From contig NZ_FYEY01000001.1 in assembly GCF_900187385.1 (NCBI RefSeq), forward strand, positions 3,038,001 to 3,102,000: DNA of 64,000 nucleotides, given 5' to 3'. The translations under genes were made by a program, and so were the position numbers. Positions 17,110 to 27,441 of the stretch are shown here, in pieces. Position 1 is the first letter of the stretch, and each line of letters starts with the position of its first letter. The stretch is from Streptomyces sp. 2114.4 (GTDB taxonomy: Bacteria; Actinomycetota; Actinomycetes; Streptomycetales; Streptomycetaceae). Below the pieces are notes generated by a model. The model saw nothing but the letters and a program-made list of their open reading frames with translations. It ran no database searches and had not been told where the DNA came from.

Positions 17110-18450
17110 ATGGCCCTCAAGATCACCGTGATCGGCACCGGCTACCTCGGCGCGACCCACGCCGCGGCCATGGCCGAGCTGGGCTTCGAGGTGCTGGGGC
17201 TCGATGTGGTGCCCGAGAAGATCGAGATGCTGCAGCGGGGCGAGGTCCCGATGTACGAGCCGGGCCTGGAGGAGCTGCTGCGCCGCCACGCCGACGGCAT
17301 CGAGGGCTCGACCGGCCGGCTGCGTTTCACCACCTCCTACGAGGAGGCCGGGGCCTTCGGCGATGTCCACTTCGTCTGTGTGAACACCCCGCAGAAGCAC
17401 GGGGAGTACGCCTGTGACATGAGTTACGTGGAGAGCGCCTTCGACGCGCTGGCGCCGCATCTGACCCGGCCCGCCCTGGTCGTCGGCAAGTCGACGGTGC
17501 CGGTGGGCAGCGCGGCCCGGCTCGCCGAGCGGCTGGCCGCGGCCGCCCCGGCGGGAGCCGCCGTCGAGCTGGCCTGGAACCCGGAGTTCCTGCGCGAGGG
17601 CTTCGCCGTCAAGGACACCTTGCACCCCGACCGGATCGTCGTGGGCGTGGCCGGTGAACGGGGCGAGGAGCTGCTGCGCGAGGTGTACGCGGCCCCGATC
17701 GCCGAGGGCTCGCCGTTCATCGTCATGGACTATCCGACGTCCGAGCTGGTGAAGGCCTCGGCCAACTCCTTCCTGGCGACGAAGATCTCGTTCATCAACG
17801 CCATGGCCGAGGTCTGCGAGGCGGCCGACGGCGATGTGGTGAAGCTCGCCGAGGCCATCGGGCACGACGACCGGATCGGCAAGAAGTTCCTGCGGGCCGG
17901 TATCGGCTTCGGCGGCGGCTGCCTGCCCAAGGACCTGCGGGCCTTCATGGCGCGCGCCGGCGAACTGGGCGCCGACCAGGCCCTGACCTTCCTCCGCGAG
18001 ATCGACTCCATCAACATGCGCCGCCGCGGCCACATGGTCGAGCTCACCCGGGACGCGGTCGGCGGCGGCTTCCTCGGCAAGCGGGTCGCCGTCCTGGGCG
18101 CGACCTTCAAGCCGGACTCGGACGACGTCCGCGACTCCCCCGCGCTCAATGTCGCCGGCCAGATCCACCTCCAGGGCGGCCAGGTGACGGTCTACGACCC
18201 GAAGGGCATGGAGAACGCGAGGCGCGTCTTCCCGACGCTGAGCTACGCCGACACCGCCCTGGACGCCGTACGCGGCGCCGACGTCGTGCTGCACCTCACG
18301 GAGTGGCGGGAGTTCCGCGAACTGGATCCGGCCGCGTTGGGCGACGTCGCCGCCGAGCGACGCATCCTGGACGGCCGCAACGCCCTCGACCCCCAGCTGT
18401 GGCGCAAGGCGGGCTGGACGTACCGGGCGCTGGGGCGCCCCTCCGCGTAG
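17110..18450 (+). CDS. UDP-glucose 6-dehydrogenase
   Basis: A 446-residue NAD-dependent enzyme converting UDP-glucose to UDP-glucuronate by two successive oxidations. The N-terminal Rossmann motif is VIGTGYLGATHAAAMAELG. The GKSTVPVG and PEFLREG segments line the sugar site. The catalytic cysteine is C271 in GFGGGCLPKDLRAF, and the C-terminal NAD/UDP-binding half has GATFKPDSDDVRDSPAL. GGAG lies 6 nt before the ATG. UDP-glucuronate feeds acidic wall polymers such as teichuronic-type glycans, consistent with the LCP-rich surroundings, but could serve other glycosylations. A large composite inverted repeat lies directly downstream. Confidence 0.95.
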   Translation: MALKITVIGTGYLGATHAAAMAELGFEVLGLDVVPEKIEMLQRGEVPMYEPGLEELLRRHADGIEGSTGRLRFTTSYEEAGAFGDVHFVCVNTPQKHGEYACDMSYVESAFDALAPHLTRPALVVGKSTVPVGSAARLAERLAAAAPAGAAVELAWNPEFLREGFAVKDTLHPDRIVVGVAGERGEELLREVYAAPIAEGSPFIVMDYPTSELVKASANSFLATKISFINAMAEVCEAADGDVVKLAEAIGHDDRIGKKFLRAGIGFGGGCLPKDLRAFMARAGELGADQALTFLREIDSINMRRRGHMVELTRDAVGGGFLGKRVAVLGATFKPDSDDVRDSPALNVAGQIHLQGGQVTVYDPKGMENARRVFPTLSYADTALDAVRGADVVLHLTEWREFRELDPAALGDVAAERRILDGRNALDPQLWRKAGWTYRALGRPSA

Positions 18451-18460
18451 CGGGTTCTTC

Positions 18461-18688
18461 CCCACGTTGCCGGCTGTCCCGCCGTGCCGGCTTCTCGCCG
18501 TTGCGCGCATTGCGGCGCCTCCCACGTACCCGGCTGCCCCGCCGCGGTGGCTTGTCGCCGTTGCTCCCCCACTGCCTAAAGGGCGTGGGGGAGCAACGGC
18601 GCGCGAGCCCCGCGGCGGGACGGCCGACAACGTGCGGCGGCGCCGCAAAGCGCACAACGGCGACAGGCCCCCACGGCGGGGACAGCCG
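18461..18688. repeat. Large composite inverted repeat (about 105-nt arms) with internal direct repeats
   Basis: The left arm, about 18471-18572, is an imperfect reverse complement of the right arm, about 18585-18688. The centre is a perfect 16-bp stem (18557-18572 with 18585-18600) around a 12-nt loop. Each arm holds two related units with a period near 60 bp (first unit 18461, second 18521). The transcript could fold into one very long hairpin. It fills the gap between UDP-glucose dehydrogenase and the VOC gene, and could act as a terminator or a mobile intergenic repeat. No transposase is visible. Confidence 0.85.
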
Positions 18689-18732
18689 AAAAGGTACGCC
18701 GCGGCGCCGCCAGGCATGGCATCGTGGCGGCC

Positions 18733-19104
18733 ATGAGCCTCATCACACTCGGAGTTGTCGCACTGGACTGTCCCGACCCCCGGGCCCTCGCGGATTTCTA
18801 CGCGGACATGCTCGGCTGGCAGGTGACCGAAGAGGACGAGGACTGGGTCGAGATCGCCGGACCGGACGGCCGGATCCTCGCCTTTCAGCGGGTGGCCGAG
18901 GGCTACCGGCCGCCGCAGTGGCCCGGCCAGGACATGCCGCAGCAGCAGCACCTCGATTTCGACGTGCCGCGCGCGAAGATCGACGAGGCCGAGCGCACGA
19001 TCGTCGCGCTGGGCGCCAAGCTCGTCCAGCACGACGACGGGAAGCAGAGCTGGCGGGTCTATCTCGACCCGGCCGGGCACCCGTTCTGCCTCTGCATGAG
19101 GTGA
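18733..19104 (+). CDS. VOC (glyoxalase/bleomycin-resistance) family protein
   Basis: A 123-residue protein with one full pair of VOC beta-alpha-beta-beta-beta modules: LGVVALDCPDPRALADFYADMLGW, WVEIAGPDGRILAFQRV, then QQHLDFDVPRAKIDEAERTIVALGAK and WRVYLDPAGHPFCLC. The fold uses a metal held by a His and Glu near each module's start and end; here the His of QQHLDF is present, while the first-module position is not obviously His. The specific reaction cannot be assigned (glyoxalase, dioxygenase and antibiotic-binding members all exist). The ATG at 18733 is preferred over a GTG three codons earlier because the conserved fold begins at once. The ribosome site is weak. Confidence 0.85.
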   Translation: MSLITLGVVALDCPDPRALADFYADMLGWQVTEEDEDWVEIAGPDGRILAFQRVAEGYRPPQWPGQDMPQQQHLDFDVPRAKIDEAERTIVALGAKLVQHDDGKQSWRVYLDPAGHPFCLCMR

Positions 19105-19168
19105 GGGCCCCGGCCCGCTCCGCTTGAAGTGAGGGCCCGGGCCCTCTCAGTGAGGGCCCGGGGCCGCG

Positions 19169-20356
19169 TCAGCCGTCCAGCTGCTCGATCGTCGCGTGGG
19201 ACGGGCCGCGCCGCTGCCGCTCGGCGCGCGCCACGTCCTCCGCGGCGCGCAGGGTGCGGACGGCGTTCTGCCAGGTGAGCTTGGCCAGGTCGGCCTCGGA
19301 CCACTTGCGGGCTTGGAGTTCGGCGATCAGGTACGGGTAGCCGGCGACATCGGCCAGGTCGGCCGGGGTGAAGGCGGTGCCGTCGAAGTCGCCGCCGATC
19401 CCGATGTGGTCGACCCCGGCGACCTCGCGCATGTGGTCGAGGTGGTCGGCGACGGTGGCCGCGGTGGCCATCGGGCGGGGGTGCGCGGCCTCGAAGTCCC
19501 GCTGGACCCTCATGCCCGCCTCGGTGGTGTCGAGGTGGTGCAGGCCGTGTGCGCGCATGTTCTCGTCGGCGCGCTGCGTCCAGGCGACGGCGGCCGGCAG
19601 CACGAACTTCGGCACGAACGTGGCCATCGCGACGCCGCCGTTGGCGGGCAGCTGTGCCAGTACGTCGTCGGGGATGTTGCGCGGATGGTCGCAGACGGCG
19701 CGGGCGGAGGAGTGCGAGAAGATCACCGGTGCGGTGCTGACGCGCAGCGCGTCGCGCATGGTGTCGGCCGAGACGTGGGAGAGATCGACCAGCATCCCGC
19801 AGCGGTTCATCTCCCGGACGACTTCCTCACCGAAGGCCGACAGGCCGTGGTGGCGCGGCTCGTCGGTGGCGGAGTCCGCCCAGTCGATGGTGTCGTTGTG
19901 GGTGAGCGTCATATAGCGCACGCCCAGCTGGTGCAGCGCGCGCAGGGTGGCCAGCGAGTTGTGGATGGAGTGGCCGCCCTCGGCGCCCATGAGGGACGCG
20001 ATCCGGCCCTCGGCGCGGGCCGCCTCCATGTCGTCGGCGGTGTGCGCGAGGCGCAGGGCCTCGGGGTAGCGGGCGACCAGTTCCCGCACCACATCGATCT
20101 GTTCGAGGGTGGCGCTGACGGCCTTGTCGCCCGCGTAGTCGGCGCGGACGTACACCGACCAGAACTGGGCGCCGACGCCGCCGGACCGCAGCCGCGGCAG
20201 GTCGGTGTGCAGGTGCGCGGACTGGTCGGCGGCGATATCGCGCCGGTCGAGGTCGTAGCGGACCTGCTCGCGCAGCGCCCAGGGCAGGTCGTTGTGGCCG
20301 TCGACGACGGGCCAGCGGGCGAGCAGATCCCGGGCGGCGTCCAGGGAGGGACTCAC
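19169..20356 (-). CDS. Membrane dipeptidase (renal dipeptidase family, M19)
   Basis: A 395-residue binuclear zinc peptidase of the amidohydrolase superfamily that cleaves dipeptides, including D-amino-acid forms. Visible metal and substrate motifs are [14 protein letters not shown] (HxD), MGAEGGHSI (bridging Glu), [31 protein letters not shown] and [11 protein letters not shown]. The bacterial protein has no signal peptide or membrane helix, so it is cytoplasmic despite the family name. The GTG start overlaps the purE stop as GTGA, so translation is coupled to purE; purK-purE-dipeptidase form one transcript. Family prediction is firm and the natural substrate is unknown. Confidence 0.93.
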   Translation of the reverse strand: MSPSLDAARDLLARWPVVDGHNDLPWALREQVRYDLDRRDIAADQSAHLHTDLPRLRSGGVGAQFWSVYVRADYAGDKAVSATLEQIDVVRELVARYPEALRLAHTADDMEAARAEGRIASLMGAEGGHSIHNSLATLRALHQLGVRYMTLTHNDTIDWADSATDEPRHHGLSAFGEEVVREMNRCGMLVDLSHVSADTMRDALRVSTAPVIFSHSSARAVCDHPRNIPDDVLAQLPANGGVAMATFVPKFVLPAAVAWTQRADENMRAHGLHHLDTTEAGMRVQRDFEAAHPRPMATAATVADHLDHMREVAGVDHIGIGGDFDGTAFTPADLADVAGYPYLIAELQARKWSEADLAKLTWQNAVRTLRAAEDVARAERQRRGPSHATIEQLDG

Positions 20357-20940
20357 TTACCGCCCCCGAAGCCGAAGCCGGCCGGGGAGGCGACCTTGTT
20401 GCGCAGCCGCTTGCCCTTCTCGGTGGCCTGGTCGTTCAGCTCCTGCTGGAACTCCCGCATCCGGGCGAGGAGTTCGGGGTCCTGGGTGGCGAGGATGCGG
20501 GCGGCCAGCAGCCCGGCGTTGCGGGCGCCGCCGACGGAGACGGTGGCGACCGGCACTCCGGCGGGCATCTGCACGATGGAGAGGAGGGAGTCCATGCCGT
20601 CCAGGTACTTGAGCGGTACGGGGACGCCGATGACCGGGAGCGGGGTGACCGAGGCGAGCATCCCGGGGAGGTGGGCCGCGCCGCCGGCGCCGGCGATGAT
20701 CGCCTTCAGGCCGCGCCCGTCCGCCTCCTCGCCGTACGCGATCATCTCGCGCGGCATGCGGTGCGCCGAGACGACGTCGACCTCGTAGGGGATCTCGAAC
20801 TCGTCCAGGGCCTGCGCGGCGGCCTCCATGACGGGCCAGTCGGAGTCGGAGCCCATGACGATGCCGACCACGGGGGACGGGGTGGTGGATGCGTCGGCGT
20901 CGGTTGCGGGGCGGTGGTCGGGCGACGGGGCGGTCGTCAT
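20353..20940 (-). CDS. purE: 5-(Carboxyamino)imidazole ribonucleotide mutase
   Basis: A 195-residue class I PurE, converting N5-CAIR to CAIR in purine synthesis. Motifs are [14 protein letters not shown] (phosphate loop), [16 protein letters not shown] (catalytic His) and [17 protein letters not shown]. The first 25 residues are a Pro/Asp/Thr-rich extension compared with the usual 160-residue enzyme, and the C-terminus ends in a Gly-rich tail. The ATG overlaps the purK stop (ATGA), so the two subunits of the pathway pair are coupled. The stop in turn overlaps the dipeptidase start. Confidence 0.97.
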   Translation of the reverse strand: MTTAPSPDHRPATDADASTTPSPVVGIVMGSDSDWPVMEAAAQALDEFEIPYEVDVVSAHRMPREMIAYGEEADGRGLKAIIAGAGGAAHLPGMLASVTPLPVIGVPVPLKYLDGMDSLLSIVQMPAGVPVATVSVGGARNAGLLAARILATQDPELLARMREFQQELNDQATEKGKRLRNKVASPAGFGFGGGK

Positions 20941-22076
20941 TCGGTGATCGTTCCTCGCAGGTAGCCGGCGGCGTGTGCGGCGCGCTCGCGCACATCCGCC
21001 AGGTCGTCGCCGTAGGTGTTGACGTGGCCGACCTTACGGCCGGGCTTCACATCCTTCCCGTACATATGGATCTTCAACTGCGGGTCCCGCGCCATGCAAT
21101 GGAGGTACGCGTCATACATGTCGGGGTAGTCGCCGCCGAGGACGTTCGCCATGACCGTCCAGGGGGCGCGCGGGCGGGGATCGCCGAGCGGGAGGTCGAG
21201 CACGGCCCGGACGTGGTTGGCGAACTGCGAGGTGATCGCGCCGTCCTGGCTCCAGTGGCCGGAGTTGTGCGGGCGCATGGCGAGCTCGTTGACCAGGATG
21301 CGGCCGTCCGCGGTCTCGAAGAGCTCGACGGCCAGATGCCCGACGACGTCCAGCTCCTGGGCGATGCGCAGCGCCAGCTCCTGGGCCCGGCCCGCGAGCT
21401 CCGCGTCGAGGCCGGGCGCCGGCGCGATCACGGTGTCGCAGACGCCGTCGACCTGGATGGACTCCACGACCGGGTAGGCGACGGCCTGACCGTGCGGGGA
21501 GCGGACGATGTTGGCGGCCAGTTCGCGGGCGAAATCGACCTTTTCCTCCGCGAGGACGGGCACCCCTGCGCGGAACGGCTCGGCAGCCTCCTTGGAGGAT
21601 CGCACGACCCAGACGCCCTTGCCGTCGTAGCCGCCGCGGACGGTCTTGAGGATCACGGGAAAGCCTTCGCCCTCGGCCGCGAACCGCTCGACATCGTCGG
21701 GGTCACAGACGATGCGGTGCCGCGGGCAGGGCACGCCGATCGCGTCCAGTTTCGCCCGCATCACCCCCTTGTCCTGGGCGTGCACCAGCGCATCGGGACC
21801 GGGCCGGACGGGGATGCCGTCGGCCTCCAGTGCCCGCAGATGCTCGGTGGGAACGTGCTCGTGATCGAAGGTGATCACGTCACAGCCACGAGCGAAGGCG
21901 CGCAGGGTGTCCAGATCGCGGTAGTCGCCGATGACGACATCACCGACCACCTGAGCCGCCGAATCCTGCGGAGTGTCGCTGAGGAGCTTGAATTTGATGC
22001 CGAGGGGGATACCCGCCTCGTGGGTCATACGGGCGAGCTGACCGCCACCGACCATGCCGACTACCGGGAACGTCAC
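20937..22076 (-). CDS. purK: 5-(Carboxyamino)imidazole ribonucleotide synthase
   Basis: A 379-residue ATP-grasp ligase making N5-CAIR from AIR, bicarbonate and ATP, the step before PurE. Motifs are [17 protein letters not shown] at the N-terminus, ITFDHEHVP, the ATP-grasp lid [17 protein letters not shown] and the metal site [15 protein letters not shown]. The start is GTG at 22076; a G-rich run abuts it, so the ribosome site is unusual, but the conserved N-terminus starts here. It is first gene of the purK-purE-dipeptidase operon. The divergent chagasin-like gene begins 166 bp away. Confidence 0.97.
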   Translation of the reverse strand: MTFPVVGMVGGGQLARMTHEAGIPLGIKFKLLSDTPQDSAAQVVGDVVIGDYRDLDTLRAFARGCDVITFDHEHVPTEHLRALEADGIPVRPGPDALVHAQDKGVMRAKLDAIGVPCPRHRIVCDPDDVERFAAEGEGFPVILKTVRGGYDGKGVWVVRSSKEAAEPFRAGVPVLAEEKVDFARELAANIVRSPHGQAVAYPVVESIQVDGVCDTVIAPAPGLDAELAGRAQELALRIAQELDVVGHLAVELFETADGRILVNELAMRPHNSGHWSQDGAITSQFANHVRAVLDLPLGDPRPRAPWTVMANVLGGDYPDMYDAYLHCMARDPQLKIHMYGKDVKPGRKVGHVNTYGDDLADVRERAAHAAGYLRGTITE

Positions 22077-22241
22077 ACCCCCAGGGTATCCGTACGGCGC
22101 CGCGGACCCCGACCCGGGCTTGGATGATCCTCCGAGTTCGCACGTTCGAAGATCGCCGGTGGAAGATCGACACCGGCGGTTACCCTCAGGCCGGGGTGCG
22201 GGGCCGGCACCCGGGCCGGGCCCGGTAAAAGGGGAGGCCGG

Positions 22242-22667
22242 ATGGGGAAGAGTGGCATATCAGGGGGCTCCAGGAAGCTGGTGATCGTGGTCGCGATCGC
22301 CGCGCTGCTGGTCGCCCTGCACTCCGTTTTCAGCCAGTTATCCGCGCCCAGGGTCTATGACGCGGACGACACCGAGATCACCGTCTCCGCCGGCGACCGC
22401 TTCAGCGTGCGGGTCCCCGACGATCCCGCCGGCGGCTACCGCTGGATCATCGCCGAGCCCCGCCCCGACCCGGCCGTCCTGAGGGCCGCCGGTACGCACG
22501 GGGGCTCCGGCGGCCCGCCCCCGGCCGCCCCGGGCCGCTACCTCGCCTTCGAGGCCGTCCGTCCGGGCCGTACGGACTTACGGCTGCTGCGCTGCCGGCG
22601 CTGCGGCACCGGCGCCGCCGACGAGAAGGGCGCCCGCAGCCTCAACTTCCGTGTCACGGTCGGCTGA
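22242..22667 (+). CDS. Secreted/membrane-anchored chagasin-like (I42) protease inhibitor
   Basis: A 141-residue protein with an N-terminal membrane or signal helix (KLVIVVAIAALLVALHSVFS), followed by a small Ig-like domain: ITVSAGDRFSVRVPDDPAGGYRWII, where GGYRW corresponds to the NPTTGY inhibitory loop of chagasin, then RYLAFEAVRPGRTDLRLL and a final NFRVTVG strand. I42 inhibitors block papain-type cysteine proteases. The canonical Asn-Pro-Thr-Thr is replaced by Asp-Asp-Pro-Ala, and an inserted Gly/Pro loop and a CRRC pair occur, so inhibitory power is unproven. GGGGAGG precedes the ATG. It diverges from purK. Confidence 0.7.
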   Translation: MGKSGISGGSRKLVIVVAIAALLVALHSVFSQLSAPRVYDADDTEITVSAGDRFSVRVPDDPAGGYRWIIAEPRPDPAVLRAAGTHGGSGGPPPAAPGRYLAFEAVRPGRTDLRLLRCRRCGTGAADEKGARSLNFRVTVG

Positions 22668-22854
22668 TCCGTTGTCACCGTCGGCCGATCCGTCGCCACT
22701 GTGTGCTGCCCCGTTCGGACCGCCAGGCGTTGCGCACGGACCTGACAGATGGCAGGCAGCGCCCGCGGCCCCTGGTTAGCATGAGGAAGCGGAACAGCCG
22801 GAGCACAGGCCCACGGCCGTGCACGCCGCCCACGACAGGAGCTGAGCGATCCCC

Positions 22855-23364
22855 ATGAGTGAACGGAGCGCACTGCGGTCGCGGCTGGAGGTGCTCGTTC
22901 GGGAACTGGCGAAGTTCGGCGCGGTCGGCGGCGCGGGGGTCGTCGTCAACTTCGTGGTGTTCAACCTCGTGCGGCAGCTGACCGAGGTCCCCGTCGTCCG
23001 GGCCAGCATCATCGCGACCGTCGTGGCGACCGGCACCAACTACCTCGGCTACCGCTACTTCACCTACCGTGACCGCGACAAACAGGGCCGGACGAAGGAG
23101 CTCACGCTCTTCCTGCTGTTCAGCGCGGTCGGCCTGGTGATCGAGAACGGTCTGCTCTACGTCGCGACGTACGGGTTCCACTGGGACAGCCCGCTGCAGA
23201 GCAATGTCTTCAAGTTCCTCGGCATCGGCTTCGCCACGCTCTTCCGCTTCTGGTCCTACCGCACCTGGGTCTTCCGCGCCCTGCCCGCGCGGGAGGCCGT
23301 GGAGAGGGCCGAGTCCTTCCTCGCCGACGGCTCACCACGCCCGCACAGCGCCTCCCGGAAGTAG
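22855..23364 (+). CDS. GtrA family membrane protein
   Basis: A 169-residue protein with four membrane helices (FGAVGGAGVVVNFVVFNLV, VRASIIATVVATGTNYLGYRYFT, ELTLFLLFSAVGLVIENGLLYVA, FKFLGIGFATLFRFWSYRTWVF). It has the GtrA signatures NFVVFN, NYLGYRYFTYRDR and FRFWSYRTWVF. GtrA-like proteins are proposed to flip polyprenyl-linked sugars or support cell-surface glycosylation, which matches the envelope theme. It has its own 187-bp upstream gap and a weakly spaced ribosome site. It is convergent with the sensor kinase, separated by 21 bp. Confidence 0.9.
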   Translation: MSERSALRSRLEVLVRELAKFGAVGGAGVVVNFVVFNLVRQLTEVPVVRASIIATVVATGTNYLGYRYFTYRDRDKQGRTKELTLFLLFSAVGLVIENGLLYVATYGFHWDSPLQSNVFKFLGIGFATLFRFWSYRTWVFRALPAREAVERAESFLADGSPRPHSASRK

Positions 23365-23385
23365 CCCCGGGGCCCGCCCGCGGCC

Positions 23386-24633
23386 TCACTCCTCGACCGG
23401 CTCCGCCTCACGTGCCAGGAACAGCGCGAAGACCGGCGGATGCTGCTGGAGCAGTTCCAGCCGTCCGCCGTCCGCCTCCGCCAGATCCCGTGCGACGGCC
23501 AGCCCGAGCCCGGTGGAGTTCCGGCCGGAGACCGTGCGCTCGAAGACCCGCGAGCCGAGGTCCGGCGGCACCCCGGGCCCGGCGTCGGTGACCTCGACGA
23601 CCGCCTGGTTGCCGGTGACGCGGGTACGCAGCGCGACCGTCCCGTCGCCGTGCATCAGCGAGTTCTCGATCAGGGTGGCCAGTACCTGGGCGACCGCGCC
23701 CGGTGTGCCGACGGCCCGCAGTCCCTTCTTGCCGGAGCGCACGATGGCCCGCCCCGCACTGCGGTAGGCCGGCCGCCACTCCTCGATCTGCTGCTTGACC
23801 ACCTCGTCCAGGTCGAAGGCGACCGCGGAGCCGCTGCGCGGGTCCCGGGAATTGGTCAGCAGCCGCTGCACGACGTCCGTCAGCCGCTCCACCTGCGCCA
23901 GCGCGATGGTGGCCTCTTCCTTCACGGTGTCCGGGTCGTCGGTGACGGTGATCTCCTCCAGCCGCATGGAGAGCGCCGTCAGCGGTGTCCGCAGCTGGTG
24001 CGAGGCGTCCGCGGCCAGCCGCCGCTCGGCGGTCAGCATCCGCGCGATCCGCTCGGCGCTGGCGTCCAGCACATCGGCGACCCGGTCCAGCTCCTGGACG
24101 CCGTAGCGGCGGTGGCGCGGGCGGGGGTCGCCGGAGCCGAGCCGTTCGGCGGTCTCCGCGAGGTCGGTGAGCGGCGCGGTCAGCCGGCGGCCCTGGCGGA
24201 CGGCCAGGATGACGGCCGCAATGATCGCCAGCAGCGCCACGGCCAGGATGACCAGCAGCGTCCGGCCGATCTCCGCGCTGACCATGGAGCGGGAGGCCTG
24301 GACCGTGACCGACTCACCGCGGTCCCCGCTCACCTGCGACTGGATGACATCGCCCGAGGGCCGCGTCCCGATCTCGATCGGCGCCTTGCCCGGCACCTTG
24401 ATCTTCGCGTACCGCTTGGCGGTGATCTGCTCGGAGAGGATGTCCGGGGTGATCTTCTCGCCGCTGCCCAGCCGGCTCTCCACTATCCCGACCAGCCGGA
24501 CCGCCTCGGACGCCACGCTCTCCTGGGCGCCGGCCTGGATGGTGCGGGTCTCGACGATGACGAGCGAGACACCGAAGACGGCGATCACGACGAGCACCAC
24601 GGCGAGCGTGGAGTTGATCAGGCGGCGGCGCAC
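23386..24633 (-). CDS. Two-component sensor histidine kinase (HAMP)
   Basis: A 415-residue membrane kinase. Helix 1 (LINSTLAVVLVVIAVFGVSLV), an extracellular sensor segment of about 120 residues, helix 2 (LLVILAVALLAIIAAVILAV), a HAMP linker (LTAPLTDLAETAERLGSGD), a HisKA dimerisation domain with the phospho-accepting His in DASHQLRTPLTALSMRL, then HATPase_c with the N-box ATLIENSLMHGDGTV, G1 EVTDAGPGVPPDL and G2 STGLGLAVARDLAEADGG. The GTG start lies 6 bp after the response regulator stop, so the two are co-translated. The signal is unknown. An extracellular sensor plus envelope neighbours suggests surface stress, but that is only inference. Confidence 0.93.
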   Translation of the reverse strand: MRRRLINSTLAVVLVVIAVFGVSLVIVETRTIQAGAQESVASEAVRLVGIVESRLGSGEKITPDILSEQITAKRYAKIKVPGKAPIEIGTRPSGDVIQSQVSGDRGESVTVQASRSMVSAEIGRTLLVILAVALLAIIAAVILAVRQGRRLTAPLTDLAETAERLGSGDPRPRHRRYGVQELDRVADVLDASAERIARMLTAERRLAADASHQLRTPLTALSMRLEEITVTDDPDTVKEEATIALAQVERLTDVVQRLLTNSRDPRSGSAVAFDLDEVVKQQIEEWRPAYRSAGRAIVRSGKKGLRAVGTPGAVAQVLATLIENSLMHGDGTVALRTRVTGNQAVVEVTDAGPGVPPDLGSRVFERTVSGRNSTGLGLAVARDLAEADGGRLELLQQHPPVFALFLAREAEPVEE

Positions 24634-24639
24634 GGGCCC

Positions 24640-25320
<681 letters not shown>

Positions 25321-25823
25321 GGCCCGATGGTAGTCCGATGTCCGTGGACCGAGGGGCGGACCAGCGCGGATGGCCGAGGACGGACCGTTCCTGCAGCGTG
25401 AGCCGGGCACGCCCCGGGCGCGCGCGGGGGCGCGTGGTACCCGCAGGGGCGCTCACAGTTCCCCGTGCCGGTGTGAGCGTTGTCTCACGCAGCCCAACAG
25501 CGCTGCCACCGGACGTATGGTGGCAGGACGTCCATCGCTCAACCACCGGGACCTTTGACTCTCCGCTGACGTCAACGGTCCCTCGTTGTGTACCGGGCTG
25601 GAACCGCCAGCCCTGAAGGACAGTGATCGACCTGTCGACCGGGTCCGCCGCGCTAGCTAGACGGGGGGCGTGGAATCCGGAGTACGACCGTCCTGACGGC
25701 CCCTCGCGGGGGTGCCGAACCTCCCGGACGTGGGGGCGGGCGGGGCTACGCCGGTGCCGGTCATCCCCCCACCCGGGCGCGTATCGGCCAGCGAACGCGT
25801 CCCGTAGCAGCAAGGAAGCATCC
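25321..25823. other. 503-bp divergent intergenic region
   Basis: No gene is supported between the response regulator and the POT transporter. The region is slightly less GC-rich than its flanks, as expected for a double promoter. It contains TTGACT near 25555 without a convincing -10 hexamer at the right spacing. Confidence 0.5.
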
Positions 25824-27329
25824 ATGGCGTCCAGCCTGACGAAGGACGCGGCCCAGCAGGAGAACCCTGCGAACGGCGGCAAGACCTTCTTCGGCCACCC
25901 CCGCGGCCTGGCCACGCTCTTCATGACCGAGATGTGGGAGCGCTACAGCTTCTACGGCATGAAGGCGCTCCTCCCGCTGTATCTGATCGCGCCCGGCGGC
26001 ATGCACATGCAGGCCACCACGGCCACGGCGATCTATTCGGTGTACATGGCGATGGTCTACCTGCTCGCCATGCCGGGCGGCTGGGTGGCCGACCGCTTCT
26101 GGGGACCGCGCAAGACGGTTGCCATCGGCGCCCTCGTCGTCATCGCGGGCCACATCACGCTCGCCCTGCCCTCCGCGGCGTCCTTCTTCGCGGGTCTCGT
26201 GCTGGTCGCGATCGGCTCCGGCCTGCTGAAGGCGAACATCTCCACGATGGTCGGCCACCTCTATGACGGCCCGCAAGACCCGCGCCGTGACGGTGGCTTC
26301 ACGCTCTTCTACATCGGCATCAACATCGGCGCCCTCCTGGCCCCGCTGTCCATCGGTACCGTCGGCGAGAGCGTCAACTGGCACCTCGGCTTCACGCTCG
26401 CCGCCGTCGGCATGGCGCTCGGCCTCGCCCAGTTCCTGCTCGGCACCCGCCACTTGAGCCCGGAGAGCAGCGTCGTCGCCCAGCCCGCGACCGACCAGGA
26501 GAAGGCGTCCGTGCTGCGCAAGGGCCTGATCTGGCTGGCCGTCGCGGCCGTCTTCTACACCCTGCTCGGGGTGACCGGGAACTTCGCCGACTGGGCGCTG
26601 ATGCCGATCACCATCGCCGGTCTGGTCATCCCGATCGCGGTCCTGGTCCGGATGAAGCGCGACAAGGAGCTCACGGAGCTGGAGCAGTCCAAGCTCTCGG
26701 GCTACATCTGGTTCTTCGCGGTCGCCGCCGTCTTCTGGATGATCTACGACCAGAACGGCTCCACCCTGTCGATCTTCGGCGAGAACTCCACGACGAACGA
26801 CCTGCTGGGATTCCACTTCCCGACGTCCTGGTACCAGTCGCTGAACCCGCTCTTCATCATGGCGCTCGCCCCGGTGGTCGCGTCGGCGTGGCTGTGGCTG
26901 AACAAGCGGGACAAGGAGCCCAGCACCGCCGTCAAGTTCGCCTCCAGCCTCGCGCTGATCGGCATCTCGTTCGCGGTCTTCCTCATCCCGCTGATCGACA
27001 CCGCTGCCCATGGCGGCAAGGTCAGCCCGATGTGGCTGGTGGCGATCTACTTCATCCAGACCGTCAGTGAGCTGTGCCTCTCCCCGGTCGGACTGTCGGT
27101 CACCACCAAGATGGCGCCCGCCAAGTACACCTCCCAGATGATGGGTGTCTGGTTCCTCGCGGTCACCGCAGGTGACTCGGTGTCAGGTCTGCTGACGTCG
27201 CCGCAGCTGAACGTCAATCTGAACACCGCCGCCTCGGTCGCCGTGGAGGCCGTGTTCGCCGTCATCGCCGGCCTCGGCATCTGGACGTCCCGCAAGCGGA
27301 TCAAGGAGCTGATGGGCAGCGTCAACTGA
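25824..27329 (+). CDS. POT/PTR2 family proton-dependent oligopeptide transporter
   Basis: A 501-residue permease with 12-14 membrane helices that imports di- and tripeptides with protons. PTR2 signatures are clear: FMTEMWERYSFYGMKALLPLYL (the ExxERFxYYG-type motif), GGWVADRFWGPRKTVAIGAL, FTLFYIGINIGALLAPL and SELCLSPVGLSVTTKMAP. AAGGA precedes the ATG at 25824; the upstream in-frame extension is Arg/Ser-rich and non-conserved. A perfect terminator follows. It may use dipeptides as nitrogen source; the dipeptidase gene 5 kb away is a natural partner but is not linked in an operon. Confidence 0.93.
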   Translation: MASSLTKDAAQQENPANGGKTFFGHPRGLATLFMTEMWERYSFYGMKALLPLYLIAPGGMHMQATTATAIYSVYMAMVYLLAMPGGWVADRFWGPRKTVAIGALVVIAGHITLALPSAASFFAGLVLVAIGSGLLKANISTMVGHLYDGPQDPRRDGGFTLFYIGINIGALLAPLSIGTVGESVNWHLGFTLAAVGMALGLAQFLLGTRHLSPESSVVAQPATDQEKASVLRKGLIWLAVAAVFYTLLGVTGNFADWALMPITIAGLVIPIAVLVRMKRDKELTELEQSKLSGYIWFFAVAAVFWMIYDQNGSTLSIFGENSTTNDLLGFHFPTSWYQSLNPLFIMALAPVVASAWLWLNKRDKEPSTAVKFASSLALIGISFAVFLIPLIDTAAHGGKVSPMWLVAIYFIQTVSELCLSPVGLSVTTKMAPAKYTSQMMGVWFLAVTAGDSVSGLLTSPQLNVNLNTAASVAVEAVFAVIAGLGIWTSRKRIKELMGSVN

Positions 27330-27357
27330 CGCCTGCCGGCCCGGCCCCGGACAGCGG

Positions 27358-27392
27358 AAGGGGGCGTCGCACCGGCGGTGCGACGCCCCCTT
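27358..27392. terminator. Bidirectional terminator, 16-bp perfect stem
   Basis: Bases 27358-27373 pair with 27377-27392 around a 3-nt loop, ending in TT on both strands. It lies between the convergent peptide transporter and the LAETG surface-protein gene. Confidence 0.9.
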
Positions 27393-27441
27393 CGTGCGTC
27401 CCCGGGGACGTATCCCGCCTATGCGTCGGGGACGTGCCGCG

